Positions 47,445-56,486 of a stretch of DNA of 64,000 nucleotides are shown here, piece after piece. Location: NCBI RefSeq assembly GCF_000230835.1, contig NZ_CM001240.1, forward strand, positions 2,704,679 through 2,768,678, written 5' to 3'. Made by a program: the position numbers and the translations under genes. A model generated the notes under the pieces. That model had not been told where the DNA came from. It saw only the letters and a program-made list of their open reading frames with translations, and ran no database searches. How positions within the stretch are numbered: position 1 is the stretch's first letter; the number at the start of each line of letters is the position of its first letter. This DNA comes from Clostridium sp. DL-VIII (GTDB taxonomy: Bacteria; Bacillota; Clostridia; Clostridiales; Clostridiaceae).

Positions 47445-47515
47445 TAACAGGAGGTTTTGAAAATGAAAAAGCACATATTAAGCAAATCTATTTTAAAAGA
47501 AAGAGAGGTGATAAT

Positions 47516-48338
47516 ATGCCTACGTGGTTAATTACTGGTTGTTCAAGCGGTTTCGGCCGTAATCTTGTTCAAGCTGTACTGAAACATGGGGATAATGCAG
47601 TCATTACTGCAAGGAGGCTTTCAACTTGTAGATTCCTATCCTGATACAGCATTAGCTATCCAATTAGATGTGACTAACCTCAAGCAGATTACTACTCAGG
47701 CGGTGCAACAAGCAGAGGCTCGATTTGGTGGAATGGATGTTCTAGTTAATAATGCAGGACATGGTTATCGTGCTGCTGTAGAAGAAGCAGATGAAGCAGA
47801 AGTAGATGAACTTTTCGCCACAAACTTCTTTGGACCTGTAGCACTGATTAAGGCTGTATTACCTGGAATGAGGACTAGAAGACATGGTACAATCGTGAAT
47901 ATATCTTTGATTGCCGCTCGTACTACTGCACCTGGATCTGGCTACTATTCGGCAACGAAATGTGCACTTGAGGGACTGTCAAGAGGTCTTCAGAAAGAAG
48001 TCAGTCCTCTTGGTTTATCGGTGATAATTGTTGAACCGGGTGCATTCAGGACTGATTTTGCCGGCCGCTCATTGCAGCAATCTCAAATCGCTATGACTGA
48101 TTATGCAAAAACTGCGGGACTCCGTCGAATAGAGAATGATACTACAGATGGTCATCAGATTGGTGATCCAGCAAAGGGAGCACAGCTTATTATTAAGGCT
48201 GTCGAAGCTCAGAATCCACCTTCTTTACTGTTATTGGGAAGCGATGCAGTTCAAGTAGTTAGCGATGCACTTGATGCAGATCGTGCTGAACTGGAAGCTT
48301 GGAAAAAGGATAGTATTACCACAGATTTCCTGAATTAA
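47516..48338 (+). pseudogene. short-chain dehydrogenase/reductase, frameshifted
   Basis: The first frame from the ATG at 47516 (site AGAGAGGTG) reads MPTWLITGCSSGFGRNLVQ and AVITARRL, the Rossmann nucleotide motif, then stops. The remainder continues in the +1 frame from about 47610 with LVDSYPDTALAIQLDVTN, VLVNNAGHGYRAA, the YxxxK pair in GYYSATKCALEG and EPGAFRTDF. One extra base near 47610-47620 breaks an otherwise complete SDR of about 270 residues. A sequencing error or phase variation is possible. It follows the MFS gene in the same orientation. Confidence 0.8.
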
Positions 48339-48691
48339 GTGAATTCTCATAGATATTTGGTAACGAATACTGAAATAAATTAATTTAATAGAAATTATAT
48401 AACATTAATTAAATTCTTAATTGCATTTAATTGAAAAGTGCAGAGGGGTTTTATCATATATTTTGATAAGAGAAGATATTTTATCAATTGGAGTAAATTC
48501 TAAGTGATAAAATGTTTTTTAAAAGAACGATTAATAGTTTAAATAAAATATGGTGTAAGTTATGCTTACATGGCATTTTAAAGTGTAGAAGGGAGGAAGA
48601 AAATATCGAGGTCTGCATATCTCGATGTTTTTCTATGTAATAGTTAAGAATAATAATGATTATATTACTTAACATAATAGGGGATGAAAGA
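48339..48691. other. intergenic region with two hairpins
   Basis: No gene. A hairpin at about 48549-48579 (TGTAAG / CTTACA) and a terminator-like one at 48605-48632 (ATCGAG / CTCGAT then GTTTTTC) separate the SDR gene from the DUF4405 gene. Confidence 0.5.
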
Positions 48692-49390
48692 ATGACAGCA
48701 AAGCTGAAATTTAAAATTACAATTGATATTTTATTAACTGTGCTACTACCAGTTCTTATGGCCTATGCGCTAACAGGCCAGAAAGTACATGAATGGATTG
48801 GAGCGGTGATGTTTGCAGCGTTTATCATCCATAATGTCCTAAATGCCAATTGGTATCTAAATTTATTCCGAGGAAAATACACACCGCAGCGAATCTTGCA
48901 GACTGCTATCAATCTGATGGTGTTTGTATCTATGATTGGATTAATGATTAGTGGCATTATTATGTCACGCTATGTGTTTTCTTTTCTGCCCATAAATGGA
49001 AGCGCATCCTTTGCACGGGAACTGCATATGATGTCAGCGTATTGGGGATTTGTTTTAATGTCTTTGCATCTTGGTATGCATGGAAACATGATTAAAGGTA
49101 TAGTCAGTAAGTCATCTGGAATTCAGTCGGGTTCTCGTCCATATAAAGCAGTACTTTCATTGATGGAAATTACGATTTCCTATTATGGTTTATATGCCTT
49201 TATTAAAAATGATATAACCTCTTACATGTTTTTGAAAAACATATTTGTATTCTTTGATCCTAATCAGCCAGTAATACTATTCTTTGCTGAATATATAGCT
49301 ATGATGATGTTATTTGCATGTGTTGCATATTATTTTTCAATGCTTTTACAGATATATACCCGCAAAAAACATCAGAAGAGATATAAATAG
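48692..49390 (+). CDS. DUF4405 membrane protein (cytochrome b-like)
   Basis: A 232-residue integral membrane protein with about six hydrophobic segments of the DUF4405 family. Histidines suited to haem ligation are regularly placed: KVHEWIG, FIIHNVLN, ELHMMSAYWGF and SLHLGMHG. Such proteins are regarded as membrane cytochrome-like electron carriers and often occur beside exported flavoproteins. AATAGGGGATGAAAG precedes the ATG at 48692. It lies upstream of a flavin reductase and two lipoprotein flavodoxins, so it could pass electrons across the membrane; that role is inference. Confidence 0.75.
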   Translation: MTAKLKFKITIDILLTVLLPVLMAYALTGQKVHEWIGAVMFAAFIIHNVLNANWYLNLFRGKYTPQRILQTAINLMVFVSMIGLMISGIIMSRYVFSFLPINGSASFARELHMMSAYWGFVLMSLHLGMHGNMIKGIVSKSSGIQSGSRPYKAVLSLMEITISYYGLYAFIKNDITSYMFLKNIFVFFDPNQPVILFFAEYIAMMMLFACVAYYFSMLLQIYTRKKHQKRYK

Positions 49391-49402
49391 CATTTGGATG
49401 AG

Positions 49403-49525
49403 CCAAGGTACTTGCACTTATAACAACTCCATACGCAAAAGGGCTTTTCCAGGAAGGAATTGTTCAGATCAGTGCAGAAACAATGGAAGTTAATTTTACT
49501 TTATAGGAAGCTAGTGAAATGTCTT
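49403..49525 (+). pseudogene. carboxylesterase fragment
   Basis: KVLALITTPYAKGLFQEGIV followed by a VNFT segment matches residues just after the nucleophile elbow of the two carboxylesterases at 28941 and 35877. Only about 40 codons remain, with a stop and no elbow or start. It is a relic of a third esterase copy. Confidence 0.7.
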
Positions 49526-49689
49526 TGCGTACGGAATTATTACGAACGCAATAATGGGGATTTTCGAATTAGATATCTAGTATCCTATTAAACAACTATT
49601 ATATAGTCATAACAATATAACTACCTGTTACTGTTAATGCAGCATAAAACTATATATTAAAAATTATAAAAGAAAGAAGGATAAAAGAA

Positions 49690-50250
49690 ATGAAGAAAGA
49701 TTTTGGAATAAAAACAATCGTAACACCATTACCAGTATTAATCGTAGCTACTTATGATGAGAATGGTATACCAGATGCAATGAATGTTGCATGGGGAGGA
49801 CAGTGTGGAGGAAAACACGTCGCATTGAATCTTTCTAAACATAAGACAACGGATAATCTGCAGCTGAAAAAAGCATTTACCGTAAGCTTTGCAGATAAAA
49901 ATAATCTGGTTATTGCAGATTATTTTGGTCTTGAATCGGGAAAGGATACAGACAAGATTACAAAAGCTGGGGTTCATGTAACAAAGAGCATCCATGTAGA
50001 CGCTCCAATCATTGATGAATTCCCATTGACTTTGGAATGCAAGGTTGTCAGCATGAACGAAGAACTTGGAGAATTAAGAGTAGTTGGTGAAGTAGTAAAC
50101 ATGAGTGCAGAAGAATCAATCATTGATGAAAATGGCAATATTGATTTTGATAAATTACAGCCACTTTCATTTGATTCTGCAACGGGTTCCTACCGTATAC
50201 TTGGAGAAAAAGTTGGAAATGCATTTAAGGATGGAGTAGTATTGAAATAA
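49690..50250 (+). CDS. flavin reductase family protein
   Basis: A 186-residue flavin reductase-like, FMN-binding split-barrel protein. The N-terminal VTPLPVLIVATYDENGIPDA and MNVAWGGQCGGKHVALNL are family signatures, with HKTTDNL next. It reduces free flavin with NAD(P)H or holds FMN for electron transfer. The protein is cytoplasmic and complete. AGAAGGATAAAAG precedes the ATG. It may supply reduced flavin to the flavodoxins nearby. Confidence 0.88.
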   Translation: MKKDFGIKTIVTPLPVLIVATYDENGIPDAMNVAWGGQCGGKHVALNLSKHKTTDNLQLKKAFTVSFADKNNLVIADYFGLESGKDTDKITKAGVHVTKSIHVDAPIIDEFPLTLECKVVSMNEELGELRVVGEVVNMSAEESIIDENGNIDFDKLQPLSFDSATGSYRILGEKVGNAFKDGVVLK

Positions 50251-50318
50251 AGACAGGTAATCCTGGCACTGATGAGAACAAAATATTGTTCTTCTGGCAC
50301 ACTGATTCAGAAGTAATA

Positions 50319-50524
50319 GAGCGTATGGCGGTGATGGGAAATTATCAGTTTAAGTAAGAGAGGAGAAAACTATTCAGCAGATGGAATTTACCGTTGTTCT
50401 ATTGAAGAAAATAAAGATGACTTCCATTGTAGATGGAAACGAAGTGGAAAATCTATTTGTTGTAACAGAGGTTTATACAATAAGTGAGGATAGCATTCTG
50501 GCATCTATGTCTTATACAAAGTGA
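50319..50524 (+). repeat. duplicated spacer segment S, copy 1
   Basis: Starting AGAGCGTATGGCGGTGATGG and ending near CATCTATGTCTTATAC, this stretch is repeated at 52027-52257. One frame reads KIKMTSIVDGNEVENLFVVT then EVYTISEDS in both copies, so it is probably the 3' end of an unidentified gene that was duplicated along with a flavodoxin. Confidence 0.6.
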
Positions 50525-50628
50525 AAAAACTAATCCACAACGTCTTATGTTAAGTATAGTAAAAAATATTTAAGAAAGGAAAAGTATAATGAATTTTTAC
50601 TATATGTTCATTATACAAGGTGAGTAAC

Positions 50629-51402
50629 ATGAAAAATCGTATTTTTGTTCTATTAGGTTGTTTCCTGCTCCTGTTTATGTTTTTTGGATGTACCTCAAAC
50701 GGCAGTGGGGAAACAGCAGTCAACGCTTCAAAAAACAGTGGTACGGAATTATCGGTATCTGGAAGCAGCTCCACAGCCGAAAATAGTTCGTCCGATATGG
50801 TAAGTGGGAGGGAGGAACAAACCTCGTCTTCGGCTACTAAAAAAATCATTGTGGTATATTTTTCAAGAGTCGGCAATACAAACTTTAGCGATAATGTTGA
50901 TGTAATATCATCGGCGAGCTTGAATGTTGGAAATGATGGCTTGATTGGTAGTACGGAAATTGTTGCAAAGCAAATTCATGATCTTGTTGGCGGGGATCTT
51001 GTAAATATTCAAACGGTTCAACCTTATCCAGCTGACTATCATGAAACTGTACAACGAAATGTTGATGAGTTTAACGCTGGATTTAAACCGGAACTAAAAA
51101 CTAAGATAGAAAATATGGATTCATATGACACCGTATATATTGGTTATCCCACATGGGCAATGAACATTCCAAGACCTATAGCTTCATTTTTATCAGAATA
51201 TGATTTCAAGGGAAAAACGATCATACCTTTCAATACAAATGGAGGATATGGATTGGGGGAAACTGTTAATTCTATCAAGGCGCTTTGCCAAGATTCCACC
51301 ATACTTGATGCTTTTCAAATGCCAGGTGCAAATGTAAGAGATGCACAAGAGGTACAAAGAGCTGTATCTGAATGGCTGAATAAAATTGGAGTCATGAAAT
51401 AA
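50629..51402 (+). CDS. flavodoxin-domain lipoprotein (1)
   Basis: A 257-residue protein with a lipoprotein signal (Cys21 after FMFFG), a 45-residue Ser/Thr/Gly-rich linker and a C-terminal flavodoxin domain. The phosphate loop reads YFSRVGNTNFS and the aromatic loop GYPTWAMNIPRPI. The domain carries an insert (about residues 88-108) before the first helix. Flavodoxins are normally cytoplasmic, so a membrane-anchored outside form is unusual and implies extracellular electron transfer or flavin storage. AAGGTGAG supports the ATG at 50629. Confidence 0.85.
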   Translation: MKNRIFVLLGCFLLLFMFFGCTSNGSGETAVNASKNSGTELSVSGSSSTAENSSSDMVSGREEQTSSSATKKIIVVYFSRVGNTNFSDNVDVISSASLNVGNDGLIGSTEIVAKQIHDLVGGDLVNIQTVQPYPADYHETVQRNVDEFNAGFKPELKTKIENMDSYDTVYIGYPTWAMNIPRPIASFLSEYDFKGKTIIPFNTNGGYGLGETVNSIKALCQDSTILDAFQMPGANVRDAQEVQRAVSEWLNKIGVMK

Positions 51403-51499
51403 AAAATTAGAGGTATGAGAACTAGTGGCTCAAGACGTAATTAAGCCAATATTTATTTTTAATATAAATACAATTCTTTTATATTAAAAATATATATTT

Positions 51500-51999
51500 T
51501 ATGTGGGCACGGAATTAAGTCTTGAGACACTGGTATTCTTTGTACACATTCTCAAAGTGATGGATATGGATGGGATATTGCAATTAAAAGCGATAATGTT
51601 CGTGCAATTGTGGCTCTTGAGCCGGCAACCTATGAGTTTTCAAGATGAGAAGCACCAGAGGAAATTCCTAATCTTTACACTGGTATTATGGGCGGAAAAT
51701 TTGAAACAGTCATTATATCTGATTGGAGCTTTGAAAAACTTACCGAGATTGTAATTATTATTTATTTTGGTCATGATCTTCCAGAAGAAGTATCTATTTC
51801 TATTCCCCAGGATTTCTAGAGAGCTTTTAGAGAGATGGCATATGAGTGGCATATGTTGCTAATAAATATGGCGGAGATGTAGCGGTTGTTGATTTTCCGG
51901 CTGAAAGAATTAAAGGAAATACTCACTTTATTATGCTGATTTAAATATTTTACAAGTTGCAGATGATATTTCCGCAGGGCTAAAAAAGAGGGCATTGAT
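51500..51999 (+). pseudogene. alpha/beta hydrolase remnant
   Basis: The frames read THSQSDGYGWDIAIKSDNVR and AIVALEPATYEFS, then NLYTGI, IIYFGHDLPEE and VVDFPAERIKGNTHF. This order matches the C-terminal half of the lipoprotein hydrolase at 43618 (THSQGGGPGW, IEPGG, YFGDYID, VVDLPKEGI, NDHF). Multiple stops and frameshifts separate the blocks. The N-terminal half is missing. Confidence 0.75.
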
Positions 52000-52026
52000 A
52001 AAAAGAAGTAGGCATTTAGAAACATT

Positions 52027-52257
52027 AGAGCGTATGGCAGTGATAGGGAAAATTATTAGTTTAAATAAGAGAGGATAAAACAAAATGAAAGAAGTAGGAG
52101 AAAATAATTCAGCAGATGGATCTACTGTTGTTCTATTGAACAAAATAAAAATGACTTCCATTGTATATGGAAACAAAATGGAAAATCCATTTGTTGTAAC
52201 AGAGGTCTATACAATAAGTGAGGATAGCGTTAAGCTAGCATCTATGTCTTATACTAG
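52027..52257 (+). repeat. duplicated spacer segment S, copy 2
   Basis: Second copy of the segment at 50319-50524. It lies directly before a flavodoxin gene, as the first copy does. A 61-codon frame (52085-52270, ending SMSYTRILY) can be read, but it is more likely a 3' relic than a gene. Confidence 0.6.
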
Positions 52258-52286
52258 GATCTTATATTAAGGAAGGGAAAACATAT

Positions 52287-52791
52287 ATGAGTTGTAAAAA
52301 AATATTAGTCACATATCTTTCGATATTTTCATCGAAGGATAAATTTACAGAAAGGTTCGCGAAAATTATAGATGAAAAGACAGGTGCAGATCTGGTAGAA
52401 ATTGAGTCTGTAAAAGCATACCCCGGATTGCATTCTGAGTATCCACAGATAGAGGCTATTGCCAAACATGAAAAAGATGCAGATGAACGACCAGAAATAA
52501 AAAATCAAATTCCTTTTGCAGATTATGATGTGATTTTTGTTGGATATCCAATATGGTGGTACACACTTCCACAGACTATGTTTACATTTTTTTGACAAAT
52601 ATGATTTTAGAGGTAAGACTATTATTCCTTTTAATACCCATGAGGGAAGCGGTGGCTGTGGAACGTATGAGACAATTAAAGAGCTTAAGCCTGATGCAAC
52701 TGTGCTCAAAGGATTGCCAATTCGTGGCTTTGATATGGCAAAGGATCAAACCAAAGTAATTACAGATTGGATTCAGGGACTTGATTTATGA
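52287..52791 (+). pseudogene. flavodoxin with a poly-T frameshift
   Basis: The first frame (102 codons) gives a flavodoxin N-terminus through VGYPIWWYTLPQTMFTFF and then hits TGA in a run of seven T (52587-52593). With six T the frame would continue FFDKYDFRGKTIIPFN to the end at 52791 (WIQGLDL), a complete protein of about 167 residues. The phosphate loop reads YLSIFSSKDK instead of the usual SGNT-type loop, so FMN binding may already be altered. A single-base slip in a homopolymer could be decay, phase variation or sequencing error. Confidence 0.8.
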
Positions 52792-52881
52792 AAGGAGGTA
52801 ACATACAGGCATAGTATCCATTAGTGCATGGAAATAAGGAGTTGCGTAATAATTTAGTAGTTATAGAGATTGGAAAGAAAT

Positions 52882-53784
52882 ATGGAAAATAGAAAAGTTA
52901 TTTTGATTGTAATATTACTTCTTTTGGGCTTCATAGGCGTGGGATACTTGTTTTTATTTCATGATTCACGAAATAAAACTAATGAGAATGTAAGTAGTGA
53001 AAATAGAAAGGAATACAATAAAGAACCTGTGAGTGAAGAAAAAAATCCCGTAGAGGAAGTTAATACGGAAGGAATAAAAAAGTACAAAAATTTTTTACTA
53101 GACAATGTACTTCATTCGCAAACAAACGGTGATATTCATTATAACGTGTATATTCCTGAAAGCTATGATGGAAGCGAGTCATATGCATTATATTTTACAC
53201 TTCCAGGTTATGAAGGATTATATTTTCAAGGTGTTGGCGTAAATCTGGGTGCGGAGAAATTTGGATTCGAGGCACAAAAATATAATTCGAATATGATTAT
53301 TGTTGCACCCCAGCTTGAAGACTGGGGTGAGAAATCAGCTGACCAGACAATTGCATTAGTAGAATATTTTCTTAATAATTACAATATTGATCAAACAAAA
53401 GTATATGTCAACGGTTATTCAGGAGGTGGAGAAACCATGTCTATCGTGTTAGGAAAAAGACCGGATTTATTTACAGCATATCTGCATTGCAGTTCAAGAT
53501 GGGATGGAGCTTATGAACCAGTCGTTAATAAACGTATTCCGGTATATTTTGCAGTAGGTGAGAATGATGATTATTATGGTTCAGGGCCAACAAAAGAGGC
53601 ATATCATAAACTGCATGAATTATATGAAGCACAGGGAATGACAGAAGAAGAAATCAATCGGTTATTAGTACTTGATGTGAAAAATCATGATTATTTTGTA
53701 CAAAGGGGAGCTGCTGATGAACATGGTGGCGGTGCACTGTTTGCTTATGACAAAGATATCATGGAATGGCTGTTAAAAAAATAG
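52882..53784 (+). CDS. membrane-anchored alpha/beta hydrolase (esterase/PHB depolymerase-like)
   Basis: A 300-residue protein with an N-terminal membrane anchor (about residues 6-27), a charged linker and an alpha/beta hydrolase domain outside the cell. The nucleophile elbow is NGYSGGGETMS near residue 180. VGENDDYYG may provide the acid and KNHDYF the histidine. The fold resembles esterases of the PHB-depolymerase/prolyl-oligopeptidase type. The ATG at 52882 follows GGAAAG. Substrate unknown. It is flanked by flavodoxin genes. Confidence 0.8.
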   Translation: MENRKVILIVILLLLGFIGVGYLFLFHDSRNKTNENVSSENRKEYNKEPVSEEKNPVEEVNTEGIKKYKNFLLDNVLHSQTNGDIHYNVYIPESYDGSESYALYFTLPGYEGLYFQGVGVNLGAEKFGFEAQKYNSNMIIVAPQLEDWGEKSADQTIALVEYFLNNYNIDQTKVYVNGYSGGGETMSIVLGKRPDLFTAYLHCSSRWDGAYEPVVNKRIPVYFAVGENDDYYGSGPTKEAYHKLHELYEAQGMTEEEINRLLVLDVKNHDYFVQRGAADEHGGGALFAYDKDIMEWLLKK

Positions 53785-53793
53785 ATTTTTAAA

Positions 53794-53824
53794 ATTCACG
53801 ATGTAATTGCTTCGTGGATTTTTT
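53794..53824 (+). terminator. rho-independent terminator
   Basis: Arms ATTCACGA / TCGTGGAT (one mismatch) followed by a T-run, 10 bases past the esterase stop. Its sequence resembles the terminator at 37750-37780. Confidence 0.78.
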
Positions 53825-53836
53825 GTTCATAAAACT

Positions 53837-53951
53837 AGTTACAACCTTTGGGTTTAAGCTGAAGAACTTATTAAAACTTCTGTTAATTCTCAAATTTATC
53901 TATAATAAAAATGTAAATATATAACTAGTGACGAGATAGTAAAATAGTTAA
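53837..53951 (+). repeat. spacer repeat R, copy 4
   Basis: AGTTACAACCTTTGGGTTTA, then GAAGAACTTATTAAAACTTC and the A/T-rich half ending AAAATAGTTAAC. As at 37789 it follows a TTCGTGGATTTTTT terminator. Confidence 0.7.
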
Positions 53952-54133
53952 CAATATTATTAAGTACGATTTGCGCAATACTGAAATTAGGGATAAATAT
54001 TTTAAAAGAATAACCGTTTAAAAAATAAATCAAATAAAAAGTCCACGTTGTATTTTGCTTCCTAGATTTTTTTAGGGAGGCTTAAGGATGAAAGAACGAT
54101 TTATTAGATATTAAGAGGAGTGTGTTAAATTAT

Positions 54134-54895
54134 ATGAAAAAATTATTTGCTTTTGTGATGACCTGTGTTCTTTTATTAAGTTTTGTTGGGTGCAGCAAAA
54201 CAGGTGCATCCTCTGCTGACAATTCAAAGCTTGATTCATCTGATACCGCAAAGAACGATACAGATGGTGCGTCCAGCCAAAGTGAAGCATCTAAGGAATC
54301 TACTTCATCTAGCAAAACTACTGCCCCTACTGAGAAAGACTCAAAAACACTTGTTGTTTATTTTTCTATGCCAGAAACCACAGATCCGAGCAATATGACC
54401 AAGGAGGAAGACAACAGTACTGTGGTCATTGATGGAAAAGTTTTGGGAAATACACAGTATATGGCTTACGTGATTCAGGAGAATACAGGTGCAGATATTT
54501 TCCGCATTGAGCCTGAAACACCTTATCCTACTAATCACGCCACTCTTGTAGATTTAGCAGCAGAAGAACAGGATAAAAATGCGCGTCCTGTAATCAAATC
54601 TCATATTGACAATATAGAACAATATGACACTATTTTCTTAGGTTATCCCAATTGGTGGGGAGATATGCCGATGATTGTATACTCTTTTCTTGACGAATAT
54701 GACTTGTCTGGTAAAACTATTATCCCATTTAACAGCCATGGAGGCAGTGGATTCTCAAATACCATCAGTACTATTGAGAAGCTTGAACCTAATGCAACAG
54801 TAAATGAGAAAGGATATACGGTATCAAGAAACAAAGTTGAGGAGGATGCACCGAATATTATTTCCTGGTTAAATGATTTAGGATATGCAAAATAA
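54134..54895 (+). CDS. flavodoxin-domain lipoprotein (2)
   Basis: A 253-residue lipoprotein with Cys20 after LLSFVG, a linker of about 50 Ser/Thr/Asp/Lys-rich residues and a flavodoxin domain. Here the first loop is YFSMPETTDPSN and a 20-residue insert follows, a variant lacking the usual GNT phosphate loop. The aromatic loop is GYPNWWGDMPMIVYSFL, and IPFNSHGGSGF closes the domain. It may hold FMN differently or use another flavin. AGGAGTGTG precedes the ATG. Like the lipoprotein at 50629 it would sit outside the membrane. Confidence 0.87.
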   Translation: MKKLFAFVMTCVLLLSFVGCSKTGASSADNSKLDSSDTAKNDTDGASSQSEASKESTSSSKTTAPTEKDSKTLVVYFSMPETTDPSNMTKEEDNSTVVIDGKVLGNTQYMAYVIQENTGADIFRIEPETPYPTNHATLVDLAAEEQDKNARPVIKSHIDNIEQYDTIFLGYPNWWGDMPMIVYSFLDEYDLSGKTIIPFNSHGGSGFSNTISTIEKLEPNATVNEKGYTVSRNKVEEDAPNIISWLNDLGYAK

Positions 54896-54998
54896 CTAGC
54901 ATAAAGGGAGAAGAATTCTTGTTTAAAGTAATAAATATAAAAGAGAGAGGAAGATAAGAATTTTTGGTTTAATTTTTTATTGAGAAAGGGAGAAGAAA

Positions 54999-55766
54999 AT
55001 GAAAAAATTAATAGTAATGATTTTATCGATTTCACTGCTCGTTTCGGTGAGTGGATTTTCAGGCAAAGCGACAGAAGCGGAAGTAAACAATAGGTTTAAA
55101 ACACAAGCAACAAATAACCAAAGCTTGAGTATCAAGCAACAGAGTATAGTTACAATCGCAGCGTTTACTGCTAATGGTGATTTAGAAAAACTGAAAATAG
55201 CTTTGAACGAAGGGTTGGATGCAGGTTTAACTGTAAATGAAATTAAGGAAATTTTGGTGCAGATGTATGCATATGCAGGATTTCCACGTAGTCTGAATGG
55301 TATTAATACTTTTAGAATTGTCATGGAAGAACGGGAGCAAAAAGGAATAAAGGACGAGGTTGGTAAGGTAGCAAGTCCATTGCCTTCCAATAAAAGCAGC
55401 ATAGAACTTGGAACAGAAATTGAGGCTAGCCTGACAGGAATGCCAGCCGGTAGCGGAAATACTTTTGTTCCCGTTATTGATGATTTTTTGAAAGGACATC
55501 TTTTCGGGGACATATTCGGAAGAGATGTACTAGATTTCCAAAGCAGAGAGATAGCAACCATTTCGGCGTTATCAAGTATTGATGGTGTCAATCCACAGTT
55601 ACAGGGGCATTTTAACGTTGGGTTTAATGTAGGACTGACTGAGGCACAGATGAGAAACATAATATCTGTACTTGAAACAAAAGTTGGCAAGAAACAATCT
55701 GATAATGCAAGCGGGGTTCTGGATAAGGTTTTAATTAGCAGAGCAGCTAATGCTACAAATAAATAA
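54999..55766 (+). CDS. exported carboxymuconolactone decarboxylase family protein
   Basis: A 255-residue protein with a signal peptide (about residues 1-24) and two CMD domains, each with the helical AhpD-like core (SIVTIAAFTANGDLEKL and EIATISALSSIDG). The catalytic Cys-x-x-Cys of AhpD is absent, so peroxidase activity is unlikely. CMD proteins decarboxylate lactones or act in unclear redox reactions. An exported form is unusual. GAAAGGGAGAAG precedes the ATG. It lies between a lipoprotein flavodoxin and a lipoprotein cupin, suggesting a joint extracellular task. Confidence 0.85.
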   Translation: MKKLIVMILSISLLVSVSGFSGKATEAEVNNRFKTQATNNQSLSIKQQSIVTIAAFTANGDLEKLKIALNEGLDAGLTVNEIKEILVQMYAYAGFPRSLNGINTFRIVMEEREQKGIKDEVGKVASPLPSNKSSIELGTEIEASLTGMPAGSGNTFVPVIDDFLKGHLFGDIFGRDVLDFQSREIATISALSSIDGVNPQLQGHFNVGFNVGLTEAQMRNIISVLETKVGKKQSDNASGVLDKVLISRAANATNK

Positions 55767-55872
55767 TCTAATTCGTGTCTAGTAATACCAAATCTAAAAA
55801 AGCTTGGAAAATTAATGTTTGCGGATTTCATGTGAAAACAAATAAAATCTTTATAAGAATGGAAGAAAAATT

Positions 55873-56481
55873 ATGAAGAAAATAAAAGATTTATTAGTAT
55901 TAGTAATTACTATGATAATTGCTGTTAGCTTAGTATCTTGTAATAATAGCCAAAGAAGTGCAAGTAGTCAGGAAAGCTTCACACAAAAGGAAATTAAAAC
56001 TACCGATACTAATGATAATGCTGATAAAGGAACAAAAGAAGCTAGTTCAACTGCCAATGAGGAAAATGTGAAAGATTTAAGTGAAGGTGTAATTTTCCCA
56101 AAAGGTGAAAAAAGTACTGATACGGAACATTTTGTTGGGGAAGAATGGGTTGAAATGTTGATATCTAATGATGAGAATTTTAATTGCCCTACATTTAATG
56201 TGACTTTTAAACCAGGCGGAAGAAATAGTTGGCATAAACATCCAGGGGGTCAAATTCTGCTTGTTACTGGAGGAGAAGGATATTATCAGGAAGAAGGAAA
56301 GCCAGTACAGATTCTTCATGCAGGAGATGTAGTAAAGATACCTCCGAATGTTAAACATTGGCATGGTGCAACACCTAATAGCTGGTTTACACATATTGCG
56401 ATGTTGCCTAATATTGAAAAGGGGGGAGTTGAATGGCTAGAACCTGTAACTGATGAAGAATATAATAATTTAACAAAATAG
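55873..56481 (+). CDS. cupin-domain lipoprotein
   Basis: A 202-residue lipoprotein (Cys23 after SLVS) with a polar linker and one cupin domain. The metal ligands are visible in NSWHKHPGGQ and, in the second motif, IPPNVKHWHGA; GEGYYQEEGKPV joins them. Cupins of this kind accompany CMD and aldo/keto reductase genes and may isomerise or oxidise small organics. It follows the exported CMD gene by 106 bases in the same orientation. GGAAGAAAAATT precedes the ATG. Confidence 0.85.
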   Translation: MKKIKDLLVLVITMIIAVSLVSCNNSQRSASSQESFTQKEIKTTDTNDNADKGTKEASSTANEENVKDLSEGVIFPKGEKSTDTEHFVGEEWVEMLISNDENFNCPTFNVTFKPGGRNSWHKHPGGQILLVTGGEGYYQEEGKPVQILHAGDVVKIPPNVKHWHGATPNSWFTHIAMLPNIEKGGVEWLEPVTDEEYNNLTK

Positions 56482-56486
56482 AAAAA

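Noticed and set aside
52085..52270. 61-codon ORF in duplicated segment S
   Set aside because: It reads a peptide shared with the other copy, which lacks an equivalent start, so it is likelier a duplicated 3' gene end.
54977..55831. 284-codon minus-strand ORF
   Set aside because: It is antisense over the exported CMD gene, whose signal peptide and domains are clear; no ribosome site or family match.
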